Of a stretch of 64,000 bases of DNA, positions 17,913-27,230 are shown piece by piece (the stretch's first letter is position 1; each line of letters opens with the position of its first letter). The stretch lies in contig JADYZN010000061.1 of assembly GCA_020853095.1 (NCBI GenBank), forward strand, positions 1 to 64,000, written 5' to 3'. This DNA is from Phycisphaerales bacterium (GTDB lineage Bacteria; Planctomycetota; Phycisphaerae; Tepidisphaerales; Tepidisphaeraceae). The position numbers and the translations under genes were made by a program. The notes under the pieces are model-generated. The model searched no databases and was not told the DNA's origin. It saw only the letters and a list, made by a program, of their open reading frames with translations.

Positions 17913-18698
17913 ATGAACGCAAAACATATGATCTTTTGTGTCGCTGCCTCATTGGCACTGACGAGTGTTGTTTCGACAGCGAACGCGGCATGGTTGGCGC
18001 CCGGCGGCGGCTGGCAAGTGGATTACGAGGCCAGCAGCGGCAATACACCATATGATGCAACACCGGCGTGGGGCGGTTCTGGATACCAGGACGGCAATCC
18101 TGTTGGCGCCTTCTATTCCACGGTTGTTACGGATGGTGAACAGACGCTGCTGCTGGATAACACCACCATCGGAGGGCCGATGTACAAACTGAACACCGGT
18201 GCCGGCGCCGGTTCCTATTCGGACAACGTCACGCTGGATTTTCGATTCCGCCTGCTGGATGGCATCTCCACCGAACAGCAATGGGCCTTTTCGGTCGATC
18301 GCCCCGGCGATGTCGGCAACACGACGACGCACTCGTTCAACCTGAGTTTTCGTCGCACCGAAGTCCTGGATGCACTCACGTACACAGCTTTTCCCGTCAA
18401 TCTCGGCACCAACTGGCATAATGCACGATTCTTGATCGATGTGGCCGCGAATACGGCGAATTTATACCTTGATGACAGTTCCACCCCCATGGCCACTGTT
18501 ACCGGCACGATCTATCCTGGTTTGTATAACCAGACATGGTTTGGTGACGGTATGGGTCAAGTGTTGGGCAAGGCGGAGGTGAGCTATTTCCGTTGGACCA
18601 ACAACGAATTCGCCGCTGTTCCTGAACCGGCCTCCATGGGTCTGCTGACCCTGGGAGGCTCGCTGCTGATGATGAAGCGCCGCCGCGGGGTGGCGTGA
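17913..18698 (+). CDS. PEP-CTERM sorted exported protein (paralogue 2)
   Basis: A 261-residue paralogue of the preceding protein: signal peptide ending ANAA, shared AAWLAPGGGWQVDYEASSG, NRPGDVGNTTTHSF-type (here DRPGDVGNTTTHSF) and NWHNARFLIDVAANTANLYL blocks, and a C-terminal VPEPASMGLLTLGG with MKRRRGVA tail. The ATG at 17913 is 7 bases after a TGGAGG ribosome site; the frame is open for 28 codons upstream, but that stretch is not conserved. It is likely anchored at the cell surface by exosortase. No catalytic motif is visible; a carbohydrate-binding role is only a guess from the neighbours. Confidence 0.85.
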   Translation: MNAKHMIFCVAASLALTSVVSTANAAWLAPGGGWQVDYEASSGNTPYDATPAWGGSGYQDGNPVGAFYSTVVTDGEQTLLLDNTTIGGPMYKLNTGAGAGSYSDNVTLDFRFRLLDGISTEQQWAFSVDRPGDVGNTTTHSFNLSFRRTEVLDALTYTAFPVNLGTNWHNARFLIDVAANTANLYLDDSSTPMATVTGTIYPGLYNQTWFGDGMGQVLGKAEVSYFRWTNNEFAAVPEPASMGLLTLGGSLLMMKRRRGVA

Positions 18699-18708
18699 TA
18701 CTTGGCCC

Positions 18709-18744
18709 ACCCTCCCCGGGCTGTACAGGAGTCCGGGGGAGGGT
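18709..18744 (+). terminator. Second GC-rich intergenic hairpin
   Basis: ACCCTCCCCGG pairs with CCGGGGGAGGGT across a 13-base loop. It repeats the design of the hairpin at 17854-17880, again without a following U-run. It lies between the second and third PEP-CTERM genes and may tune read-through. Confidence 0.4.
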
Positions 18745-18789
18745 TCGGGCGGGGGCTGAATTTCCAACTGTTGTTCGGAGGAGATGCTC

Positions 18790-20610
18790 ATGAAGTCCGC
18801 GCACCGATTTTCCATTGCCGCCGGTTGTTTGCTCTGCCTCGCGCAGGCAACGACAACCCATGCCCAGGCGTATCTGACACCATCGGCCGGGTATCAATCG
18901 GCGTACAACGCCTCGAGCCAGCTTTCCCCCGATCAACAACCGGGCACGATGGCCGCCCCGCTCTGGACCTCCAACGGATACACGGCCTCCAATGCGACGG
19001 TCCAGCAGGAGGGCGGCTCCGGCCAGTGGATGTTGAGTCTGGACAATACCGCCACGTCGGGTCAGGCGAAGTTCGCCAATTATCTGCTGGATTCGGGCAC
19101 GGGAAGTGGAACCAACTCGGATCTGATAACGGTGGATTTCCGGTTTCAGCTCACGGGGTCCTCGCTAACCAGTCCACAGTTGTCACTGGGCATTGCCCGC
19201 CCGCTCACCGCCTTGCAGGCGGCCAACGGCGAAACCAACCACAGCTACAATCTCACATTCGGGCAACTGGGAATCGGATATCTCAATCCCAGCGGCGGCA
19301 GCAGCTTCAAATTCAAGACCCTTGGCCAAACATGGCACGATGCGCGTCTGGCCATCAATACGCGATTGGCCGACGCCAGGCTCTATCTGGACGGCAGCAC
19401 AACCCCCACGCTGGCATTCAGCGGCGGAACGATTCCCAGCGGCAGTTCCATCAACGCGATGTCATTCGGCGACGGCTCCTCTTCCGTCACCGGCTCGGCC
19501 AACATCGCCTCCCTTCGCTGGACGAACAATGACATGGCCATTCCTTTGACGGGCGGGCAAGTCAATATCCTCAAGACCTCCGTCGTCGATACCAACGCCA
19601 AGGATATGAATTTCACCTTCGCCCACCGCTTCACCGACGGCACGATCTCCCTGTCACATTCCGTCGGGCAACATCAGGTGGATGAGACAAGTGCGGTACG
19701 GATTTCCCACGACAATGGCCTGACATGGCAGACGCCGCCCCCCACGGCCATCCTGCCCACCGGCAGTTCCACCAACCTGCCCGGAGGCGGGGCGGCAATG
19801 GTGAACCGCTATGACGCCGATGCAAGCGCCCATACCCAGTGGGGCCTCATGACATACAAGTGGAACTCATCCACGGCAACTCCCACGCAAACGCTCTCCT
19901 CGGTGACTTTCCCATTTGCAACCGGTGGAATGATCGCCCATCGGTCGCTGGTGACGCTGGACAATGGCAATTGGGTTGCATCCACCTATGGCAGTGACAG
20001 CGCCGACCCGAGCGTATCCAGAGTTTACGCCATCGGGTCCTCGGATCAGGGCCAAACCTGGTCCTATCTTTCCACCATCGGCACGGGCAACGGTCCCACG
20101 GGAGAGGGATATAACGAACCCAGCATCGTAAAACTCGCCGATGGCAGTCTTCTGGCGTTGCTGCGCACGGACAACACGCAAAGCGGCCCACTGATGCAGG
20201 CCAAGTCCACCGATGGCGGCTCGACCTGGTCCTCGCCCGTGCAGGTGGCCGATTATGGCGTCGATCCCGATGTGATCCGCTTGCAGAATGGGGCGCTGGT
20301 TGCGTCATCGGGGCGGCCGGGCGTTTTCATCATGGTCGATATGTCCGGGACCGGAGATTACTGGCAGGAAGTCCCAATGTATTCGGGCGTTGGCTCCGGG
20401 TACACCACGCTTGTGGAACTGGAACCGAATCTCGTCGGGATGTTTTATGATGAAAGCGGGTTCAATGGCGCCGTGCTCGACCCGGCGCTGTTGCCCAACA
20501 AGGTGCTGCTGACGACGTTCAGCGTGCAGGCTGTGCCCGAACCGACGGCGTTGGCGCTGGCGATGCTGGGCGGGTCGGCGCTCTTGATGAAGCGACCGAG
20601 GTATTCGTAG
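18790..20610 (+). CDS. PEP-CTERM protein fusing the paralogous domain to an Asp-box sialidase-like domain
   Basis: A ~606-residue exported protein. After a signal peptide (cleavage near THAQA), residues ~30-255 are homologous to the two preceding proteins (TPSAGYQSAYNASS, WHDARLAI, LRWTNNDMAI). Residues ~260-575 form a sialidase-like propeller with Asp boxes ISHDNGLTWQ, SSDQGQTWS and STDGGSTWS. The end is VPEPTALALAMLGG with an MKRPRYS tail, a PEP-CTERM signal. The ATG at 18790 is chosen over 18784 because GGAGG at 18777 sits 8 rather than 2 bases away. It probably degrades or binds sugar at the cell surface. Confidence 0.82.
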   Translation: MKSAHRFSIAAGCLLCLAQATTTHAQAYLTPSAGYQSAYNASSQLSPDQQPGTMAAPLWTSNGYTASNATVQQEGGSGQWMLSLDNTATSGQAKFANYLLDSGTGSGTNSDLITVDFRFQLTGSSLTSPQLSLGIARPLTALQAANGETNHSYNLTFGQLGIGYLNPSGGSSFKFKTLGQTWHDARLAINTRLADARLYLDGSTTPTLAFSGGTIPSGSSINAMSFGDGSSSVTGSANIASLRWTNNDMAIPLTGGQVNILKTSVVDTNAKDMNFTFAHRFTDGTISLSHSVGQHQVDETSAVRISHDNGLTWQTPPPTAILPTGSSTNLPGGGAAMVNRYDADASAHTQWGLMTYKWNSSTATPTQTLSSVTFPFATGGMIAHRSLVTLDNGNWVASTYGSDSADPSVSRVYAIGSSDQGQTWSYLSTIGTGNGPTGEGYNEPSIVKLADGSLLALLRTDNTQSGPLMQAKSTDGGSTWSSPVQVADYGVDPDVIRLQNGALVASSGRPGVFIMVDMSGTGDYWQEVPMYSGVGSGYTTLVELEPNLVGMFYDESGFNGAVLDPALLPNKVLLTTFSVQAVPEPTALALAMLGGSALLMKRPRYS

Positions 20611-20662
20611 GGTACGCACCCCGTGCGGACCTCACGCAATCGCCACTGCGAGGAACACGAAC

Positions 20663-22594
20663 ATGAAGTTTTTGATCGCATTGGCGGCCGGGCTGGTCCT
20701 GGTGGGAGCCTCCATCGCGCACGCCGGGCCTTGGCCGGAGATTATCGACCCGTATCCGGCCGAAGCGAAGATCGACAAGCCGCTGGCGGTGACGATCGAT
20801 GCCACGGATGACCTGTGGCGGGCCAAATCCCTCCTCAAAGGATCGAGTATCGACAGCTTGATGGAGGAGTTGGCCAAACTCGGATTCGATCAGGTCAACT
20901 GGGTCACCGACAATGAGCAGTTTTTGACCGATTTGAATTTTTCGGACGTCCAGCCACGTGACGGCATGCGCTATATCGCGGCCGCGGCCCATCGCAACGG
21001 CATGAAGTTTTACGCCCTGTTCAAGCCGTTTGAAACGGGTTGCGTGGGTGAGGAACTCCCCCTGACGGTGAAATTGCCGCCGGATGTGCCGTTGATGCCC
21101 ACCCTCACCGGGCGGATGGGACGATTTGCCTCGTTTCTTCAAGAACACCCGGAAATGCGGATTGAACGTCGTCCGGTCGATGCGCGGTTGGGTACGCCGG
21201 TGGCGATCATCAAGCTGGTGAAGGAGGATGATGCGCCCACCCGTCTGGACCGCAAGCACATTGAACTGTTCATCGGTCAGGAAAATGGGGCCTTTGAGCC
21301 GTACGACGGGCCGATCAGCTTCACCAACGCCGTGGAACAGCGGGATGGCAAGCCGGCGCGCGTGCTCACGTTGTCGGGGTTGAAGATTGATCCTGCCTAT
21401 AAATACTTCGCCATACGCACCACGTTTGGCAAGGAGGGTAAAGAGGATTTTAACAACGCCTGCAGCCGGCTCATGGAATTGCGCGACGGCAAGGGAAGGC
21501 CGCTGCCGTCAACCTCGGATCGAGGGGTGATGGATCGTAATGCCATCGACCAGTATTTGGCTGTCCTTTGGCTTTTCCGGACCGGCCACTGGGGCGTTCC
21601 ATCCGAATACGCATTGAGTCCAACCTTCGGAACCACCCCGCAAACGACGGCCTACTGGTTTGGAATCGTTCAGGAATCCAATAATGATCCGCAGCGCGCT
21701 CTCGACGCCCCCGGTGGCGGCTACATCGCCGGCGTTCGCGGAAAACAGCAGTACATGAACACCCTGCAGCCCATGTATCCGCAGGTGCGCGCCTATTGGC
21801 TGCGGCAGATTAAAAGCCTGATTGATGATGGCGTTGATGGCATCACCCTGCGCGTGGACAATCACAGCTCGTGGTACACCGAACCGTATGAGTATGGTTT
21901 CGATCCACCGGTCGTCGAGGCATACAGGAAGAAATACGGCGTGGACATTCTGACCCAGCCGTTCGACCGCGACAAATGGCGGGCGCTTCAGGGGGATGCC
22001 TACACACAATTCGTCCGCGAAGCGCGGGAACTAACGCAAAAGCATCACGTGAAGCTGCAACTGTCCATCAATCAGCTCATGGGAGATGCCATGCCCTATT
22101 GGAGGCTGAATAACGTGCCGGTGACCATCCAGTGGCAGTGGAAGCGATGGATCGAGGAGAAATTATGCGACTCGGTGGAACTGAAGCTGATTCCCTGGCC
22201 GTGGGGATACTATGCCGGCAGCGGGACCAAGATGGCCAGGGAAGTGATCGCCCTGGCCCACGCCCGAAGAATGCCGGTGTGGGCCAACGCCCGTCTTCAA
22301 ACATGGTGGCTGATGAACTCCGATTCCAGGGATGCGCCCCTGAAAAAACTGTCGCAAGGCGATGTGGACCAGATCGTGGAGCGGTTGTGTTGGGTGTGGC
22401 GCAGCCGAACGATTGATGGGATGATCGTCTATGAGAACATGGACTTCGCCTATCTGGACTCCAAAACAGGCAAGGCATACATCTCGCCCGCGTTCCAGAC
22501 GATCATGGAGCACCTGCGGAAGGGGACGGCGCGGGATCTGCGGGCGGAGGATCTGAAGACATTCTATCTGGATCAGCCTTCGACCCAGCCGTAA
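20663..22594 (+). CDS. Exported TIM-barrel glycoside-hydrolase-like protein
   Basis: A 643-residue protein with a signal peptide (cleavage after AHA, ~residue 21) and no anchor. Segments such as LGFDQVNWVTDNEQF, HRNGMKFYALFKPF, GVDGITLRVDNHSSW and PVWANARLQTWW have the layout of a TIM-barrel hydrolase like those annotated 'family 10-like glycosyl hydrolase'. I do not recognise a defined CAZy family, and the catalytic acids cannot be assigned. GAGGA lies before the start. It is 52 bases after the PEP-CTERM sialidase-like gene and 28 bases before a GH98-like gene, so a common transcript is likely. Confidence 0.6.
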   Translation: MKFLIALAAGLVLVGASIAHAGPWPEIIDPYPAEAKIDKPLAVTIDATDDLWRAKSLLKGSSIDSLMEELAKLGFDQVNWVTDNEQFLTDLNFSDVQPRDGMRYIAAAAHRNGMKFYALFKPFETGCVGEELPLTVKLPPDVPLMPTLTGRMGRFASFLQEHPEMRIERRPVDARLGTPVAIIKLVKEDDAPTRLDRKHIELFIGQENGAFEPYDGPISFTNAVEQRDGKPARVLTLSGLKIDPAYKYFAIRTTFGKEGKEDFNNACSRLMELRDGKGRPLPSTSDRGVMDRNAIDQYLAVLWLFRTGHWGVPSEYALSPTFGTTPQTTAYWFGIVQESNNDPQRALDAPGGGYIAGVRGKQQYMNTLQPMYPQVRAYWLRQIKSLIDDGVDGITLRVDNHSSWYTEPYEYGFDPPVVEAYRKKYGVDILTQPFDRDKWRALQGDAYTQFVREARELTQKHHVKLQLSINQLMGDAMPYWRLNNVPVTIQWQWKRWIEEKLCDSVELKLIPWPWGYYAGSGTKMAREVIALAHARRMPVWANARLQTWWLMNSDSRDAPLKKLSQGDVDQIVERLCWVWRSRTIDGMIVYENMDFAYLDSKTGKAYISPAFQTIMEHLRKGTARDLRAEDLKTFYLDQPSTQP

Positions 22595-22622
22595 CGACAT
22601 CGGACGATTGAGGAACAAACCC

Positions 22623-24399
22623 ATGGATGATTTGCAGCGGCAGCCCTGGATCGGTTTTTCGTATTACGCCTACATTCCCGACGAGGTTGAGGCCGAGGAT
22701 CGGGATGGGTCTTTGCGAAGATGTTTGTGCGGGCTGGGAACTCATTCCCGACGATCTCAAACCCCACAGCCGCCTGCTTCCGTTTTTCGTCGGTCCGCCG
22801 GAGGGGTTTTTGAGCTTTGGAGCCGATCTGTTGAGCCGAAAGGCCGTGCGGCAGGAAATTCTCGAATTGTCCGATGCCCATGCCATTCCCATTCACCCGT
22901 ACGTCCGCATGGCCTACGATCGGAACAGCCGCGAGTGGCACGAGGGGGCGGAAGTTCCCCTGGACGAGCTGGAGACGATGTTCCAGCGGCATCAATACCT
23001 TCGCGGCGTCCACATCGGCGAACTGGCCGGAGAGGCCGGCTTCTTCGCCGAGGAGCGGCAGTACTTGATGGACGCCATCCGGCTGGCGGCCAAATACAAC
23101 CGGGTCGTCAGCCTTTGGGATCATGCCAATTTGTGGCAGATTCTCCTGCTGGATGAAGAATTCATCGATCTGATCCGCCGGCATCCCGACACGTTTTTGC
23201 CCTTTTGGGAAACCAATGGCGCCAAATGTGAATATGCCGATCAAGGCATGCCCTTTGGCCTGTGGGCATCCGGCCTGGTCAACCGCTGGGGCGTCAATCC
23301 GCAGGCGGGGTGGTACTGGTTTGAGGCCGGATACCGGAAGGTGTGGGAGGGTCAGTTTATGTCCGGGGCCGAGTCCGCCGCCCCGGATGTGTTGTGGGGT
23401 CTGATGGCGACCCTGGGCGCCACGGCGGGGGCCGGAGCCTATTTCTTCGAGGGGACCGAAGGTTGGTTCTGGAATTACCGCGGCAAATTTGGCGAATCCG
23501 ATGAAGCCGGGTGGGATCCGGACATCGGAAAGCTGAAGAAGACGCCTCTGCCGCGGAAGTGGGATTTGAGCGACACCTTTAAGAAGGTCGTCGCCCCGAC
23601 GCTGCGATTAATTCTGCAAAAGGACGCCATTCCATCGCGCCGGCAGGTGTTGGAAAAAACCAAACTGGTCTATCAGACCCGCTGGCTTCCGGATGATGTG
23701 ACGCCGGTGTTCAACCCTGAAATGTTCCGGCGGATGAGCTGGGCCAGCGGCCTGTATGACGACCTCGACACTTTGCCCGCGTTCTGGTCCATGCCGGTGC
23801 CTCAAAAGCATTTCTACATGGGGCATCTGTACCCGACCACATATGGCATTACCGACGGCAGCGACCTGATTCCCAAGACTTCGCGGTTCGGCTGGATCCC
23901 CATCTTCTCGAAATACGCCGGGCTTGACGCCTTGCCGCCGGGCAAGACGGTGATCGGTTCGGGCGATTTCAAAACGCGCGAGGCGATGGAGGAATTCCTG
24001 GCCGCCAAGGATTTCACGGCCGAAGGTGAGGGAACCGCATGGATGATGCAGATCGGTTCCGCCGTATATGTCATCAACAGGCATGAGAACGAACCGAAGG
24101 ATGATGCCTATTGCGTGACGATGGGTCCGGTTGGCCTGTCGGGGGTCATGCCGCCCCTGACGATCATGGTGGCGCGGAGACACAAGGGCGGGGTCTCCAT
24201 CGACGTGAACAACTTCATCAAGGACGTTCCGGAGCGAAGGATGGTGATTCGCGTTGACATGCCGCGGCGGGACTTCACGGCCCGCGTGCGATGCAATGAG
24301 GATGAAAAGAGGGCGGTTGTCGATTCCGTCGGCGGCGCGGCCGACATCTGCCTGTGCTTCAATGGATTTGCGCATGTGGACGTTCTATTCGAGGATTGA
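22623..24399 (+). pseudogene. GH98-like glycoside hydrolase with N-terminal frameshift
   Basis: The main frame (590 codons from 22627) encodes EDVCAGWELIPDDLKPHS, FWETNGAKCEYADQGM, GLWASGLVNRWGVNPQ and FFEGTEGWFWN, resembling GH98-type endo-beta-galactosidase-like proteins; the family call is from memory. The natural start is in another frame: ATG 22623, with GAGGA eight bases upstream, reads MDDLQRQPWIGFSYYAYIPD and then runs out of frame. One extra base (or two missing) near 22690-22715, in a GGGATGGG context, joins both parts. An ATG at 22705 could give a shorter protein without the first strand. No signal peptide is seen. Sequencing error cannot be excluded. Confidence 0.6.
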
Positions 24400-24423
24400 G
24401 GTCGTCGATTCGAGGTAAACACC

Positions 24424-24564
24424 ATGAAAGTGAAATTTGGACATGATGTGCTGGAATACCCCTCGGAGACATTCGGCCAGTTGCGGGATTCTTCAGCCTT
24501 GCTCGCCGATCCCGCGGCGCTGCGGATGCGCATGGCCGAAGCACGCAAGGCCTGGGGTGTGTGA
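24424..24564 (+). pseudogene. N-terminal remnant of a second PhyH-family gene
   Basis: A 46-codon ORF encodes MKVKFGHDVLEYPSETFGQL followed by RDSSALLADPAALRMRMAE. Many PhyH-type dioxygenases begin with such a 'FGQLRDS..LL.DP.ALR.RM.EDGYL' leader. Here the sequence jumps after RMAE to ARKAWGV and stops, without the iron-binding core. It lies 24 bases before a URO-D-family gene. A functional small protein is possible but less likely. Confidence 0.5.
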
Positions 24565-24587
24565 TCAGGTGAACCTGGGGAACCCTT

Positions 24588-25709
24588 ATGAAACCGCGAG
24601 ATCGCATTCTGACCGCCCTGCACCACCAGCGCCCGGACCGCTGCCCGATGCAAATCAGCTACACCCCGGAATTCGCCCAGCGCCTGCGGGGTGATATGGG
24701 GCTTGCGGGGCATGGCATCCACAACCCGCACGGCGGAGGCAACACGTACGAACTGGAGCGGGCCCTCGGCGATGACATGCTGCTGACCTCGGTCGGGTGG
24801 GCCAACTCCTACTACCATGAGGGGGACTCGTATGTGGATGAGTGGGGTGTCCACTGGGCCAGCCAGCCTTACAACACGCCCTTTGGCACGGGCCACTACA
24901 CCGAGATGACATTCCATCCGCTGGCCGACGACGACGCGATTTCATCGTATCGGCCGCCCGATCCCGCCCGTCCCGAGCTATATGCCCAGTCCGAGCGCGT
25001 GATCCGCGACTTCAAGGATGAATACTGGATCGTCGGCGTCACGGTAACCACCATATTCGAGGCCGCCTGGGCGCTGCGCGGGCTGAGTCAGTTGATGATG
25101 GACTTCGCCACCGACCCGGACCTGGCCGATGCGATCCTGGACATTCCCTTCCGCTACCACCTGACCGCCGCCAAACGACTGGTCGAGATGGGATGCGACA
25201 TGGTCTGGACGGGCGACGATGTCGGTGCGCAGCACGCGATGCTGATTTCGCCGGCGCACTGGCGGCGGTTCCTCAAGCCGCGCATGGCGAGCTTTATCGC
25301 CGAACTGAAGGCGATCAACCCGGAGGTGAAAGTGGCCTATCACTCGGACGGCAACATCCTGCCCATCATCCCCGAGCTGATCGAAATAGGCCTGGACGTT
25401 CTCAACCCGGTTCAGCCCGCCAGCATGGATCCCGCCGCCCTCAAGAGCCAGTTTGGCGACAAGCTGTGTTTCTGGGGCAGCATCGACGAGCAGGGCACGC
25501 TTCCCTTCGGAACGCCGGAGGATGTGCGGGCCGAAGTCCGCACGCGGCTGCAAACGCTCGGACGCGACGGCGGGCTGATTATCGGCCCGACGCACAACAT
25601 CCAGCTCGACACTCCGCTGGAAAACTTCTGGGCCATGGTCAACACCATTCAGCGCACATCCTATGATGCGATCCAGGCTCTGTCTAAAAACCCCGCGGCC
25701 TCGCGATAG
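24588..25709 (+). CDS. URO-D-fold (uroporphyrinogen decarboxylase family) protein, second paralogue
   Basis: A 373-residue URO-D-superfamily protein beginning MKPRDRILTALHHQRPDRCP, a start shared by catabolic URO-D relatives. Central MVWTGDDVGAQHAMLISP and the later KVAYHSDGNILPIIPELIE, CFWGSIDEQGTLPFGTPEDV and GGLIIGPTHNIQLD complete the fold. It is a distant paralogue of the protein at 10869 and, like it, associated with a PhyH gene (here a remnant) and hydrolases. Corrinoid-dependent methyl transfer is a reasonable hypothesis but unproven; a true heme role is unlikely given the context. Confidence 0.75.
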   Translation: MKPRDRILTALHHQRPDRCPMQISYTPEFAQRLRGDMGLAGHGIHNPHGGGNTYELERALGDDMLLTSVGWANSYYHEGDSYVDEWGVHWASQPYNTPFGTGHYTEMTFHPLADDDAISSYRPPDPARPELYAQSERVIRDFKDEYWIVGVTVTTIFEAAWALRGLSQLMMDFATDPDLADAILDIPFRYHLTAAKRLVEMGCDMVWTGDDVGAQHAMLISPAHWRRFLKPRMASFIAELKAINPEVKVAYHSDGNILPIIPELIEIGLDVLNPVQPASMDPAALKSQFGDKLCFWGSIDEQGTLPFGTPEDVRAEVRTRLQTLGRDGGLIIGPTHNIQLDTPLENFWAMVNTIQRTSYDAIQALSKNPAASR

Positions 25710-25776
25710 GCCCGATTCGGTCCGGATGCGAGGCGTCGCTCCGAGAACTATCGGAACGGCCTTCAATCCAGATAAA

Positions 25777-25852
25777 TCGGGGCGACAGGATTCGAACCTG
25801 CGACCTCTTGACCCCCAGTCAAGCGCGCTAAACCAAACTGCGCCACGCCCCG
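25777..25852 (-). tRNA. tRNA-Pro (anticodon GGG)
   Basis: On the minus strand a 76-nt cloverleaf folds with acceptor CGGGGCG/CGCCCCG, D-stem GCGC/GCGC, anticodon arm CTTGA-CTGGGGG-TCAAG (anticodon GGG, reading CCC) and T-arm GCAGG-TTCGAAT-CCTGT. The C1:G72 pair is typical of bacterial tRNA-Pro. CCA is not encoded. Confidence 0.95.
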
Positions 25853-26027
25853 GAGGTGGATGGCCGAGGATTCGATCATCCACTGGATTTTCAAGAGTAT
25901 CCCAATCTTGAACCGTCGGCAAGCCCGCTATCGCTTGGAATTACGCAAAATGGGGTCGACTCCTTGGCGTTGACGATGGTGTATGTCATATTGTTCGTTC
26001 TGGATCATGACTTTTACAGGAGCGACA

Positions 26028-26486
26028 ATGGGTCGATGGATGGTGTTGGGTGTCGGAATCTTGCTGTGCGGGGCGGTGGCGTGGGGTCAAACCGAGCCGG
26101 CCGCGACGACAGTGCCGTCGGCGACGACCGGGCCGGCCGAGTCGCCCGCGACGCAACCTTCGGGACAATCGCGATCGTTGAAAATCACGCCGCGTGCGAT
26201 CAATGTGTTGCACCAGGTGATGTTGGAACGCAAGCTCGATCCGAACAAGTTTTATCTGCGGATCGGCGTCAAACTCGACGACCAGGGTGCGATGCGCGGA
26301 TACATCCTGGATTTCACCGACAAGGTGGATCAGGAGAAGGACATCGTGACCCAGGCCGGCCCGATCAAGCTGGTGATCAACAGTGAACACGTGCCGTTTC
26401 TGGAGGGGATCACCGTGGATTATGATCCGCAGGCCCCCGGCGGCTCGCCGTTCGTCTTCAGGCGGACTGAAACGCCTTCTCATTAA
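26028..26486 (+). CDS. Exported IscA/HesB-fold protein lacking the cluster cysteines
   Basis: A 152-residue protein with an N-terminal signal peptide (cleavage near AWG-Q, ~residue 20), a T/P/A/Q-rich linker, and then a C-terminal A-type carrier fold. LKITPRAINVLHQVM, YLRIGVKLDD, GYILDFTDKV, PIKLVINSEHVPFLEGITVDY and SPFVFRR align in order with IscA. The three cysteines that bind Fe-S in IscA are absent; the only Cys is in the signal peptide. It therefore cannot bind a cluster in the known way and acts outside the cytoplasm. AGG precedes ATG 26028. It lies 15 bases before the SGNH hydrolase gene and is likely in one operon with it. Confidence 0.7.
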   Translation: MGRWMVLGVGILLCGAVAWGQTEPAATTVPSATTGPAESPATQPSGQSRSLKITPRAINVLHQVMLERKLDPNKFYLRIGVKLDDQGAMRGYILDFTDKVDQEKDIVTQAGPIKLVINSEHVPFLEGITVDYDPQAPGGSPFVFRRTETPSH

Positions 26487-26501
26487 CTAAAAGAGGTTGT
26501 C

Positions 26502-27206
26502 ATGCGTCGATGGATTGGACTGTTTGTCGTTGCGTGCGCGCTGGCGGGTGGATCGGCGATTCGTGCCGAGGTGGCCGCGCCAACGACCCGGCCGGCGACG
26601 GCGATTCCAGCCCCCAAGGATGTGGCTCGCCACGAACAATTTCTTCAACGTATTTCGGAAGGACCCATCGGTGTGGCCTTCTTCGGCGATTCGATCACCG
26701 ATGGCTGGCGGGCCGTTCCGGATGTCTGGAACGAGGCGTTCGGCCGATATGACCCGGCCAATTTCGGCATCAGCGGCGATGGAACCCAGCACGTCCTGTG
26801 GCGGATGCTTCATGGAGAGCTGGAGGGATATCACCCCAGGGTCGTCGTGCTGATGATCGGAACCAACAACATGGGTGCGCCGGCCGATGACATCGTGCAG
26901 GGGGTGGGCACGATCGTTCGGACCGTGCGGGAAAAACAGCCCGATGCGAAAATCCTGCTGCTGGCCATTTTCCCGCGGCAGCAGCATCCCGATGCGCTCA
27001 GGGAAAAAGTGAAACAGGTCAACGAACAACTGGCCAAGCTGGCCGATGGACAAATGGTGCGATTTCTCGACATCGGCGCCCATTTTGTCAGCGACGATGG
27101 CACGATCTCTCCGGACATCATGCCGGATTTTCTGCACTTGAGCCAAAAGGGGTATGAAATCTGGGCGCGGCAAATCGGGCCAACGCTGGAACAGATGATG
27201 AAGTAG
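26502..27206 (+). CDS. Exported SGNH/GDSL hydrolase
   Basis: A 234-residue esterase/lipase-type hydrolase with a signal peptide ending near IRAE. The four SGNH blocks are visible: FFGDSITDGW with nucleophile Ser64, FGISGDGTQ (Gly), LMIGTNNMG (Asn) and PDFLHLSQKGY (Asp-x-x-His). This subfamily includes platelet-activating-factor-acetylhydrolase-like and carbohydrate esterase-like enzymes, so deacylation of sugars or lipids in the periplasm is plausible. An AAGAGG lies before the ATG. It follows the IscA-like gene by 15 bases and converges with infA. Confidence 0.88.
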   Translation: MRRWIGLFVVACALAGGSAIRAEVAAPTTRPATAIPAPKDVARHEQFLQRISEGPIGVAFFGDSITDGWRAVPDVWNEAFGRYDPANFGISGDGTQHVLWRMLHGELEGYHPRVVVLMIGTNNMGAPADDIVQGVGTIVRTVREKQPDAKILLLAIFPRQQHPDALREKVKQVNEQLAKLADGQMVRFLDIGAHFVSDDGTISPDIMPDFLHLSQKGYEIWARQIGPTLEQMMK

Positions 27207-27230
27207 TCGGTCGTGATCGCGTTGACGCGA

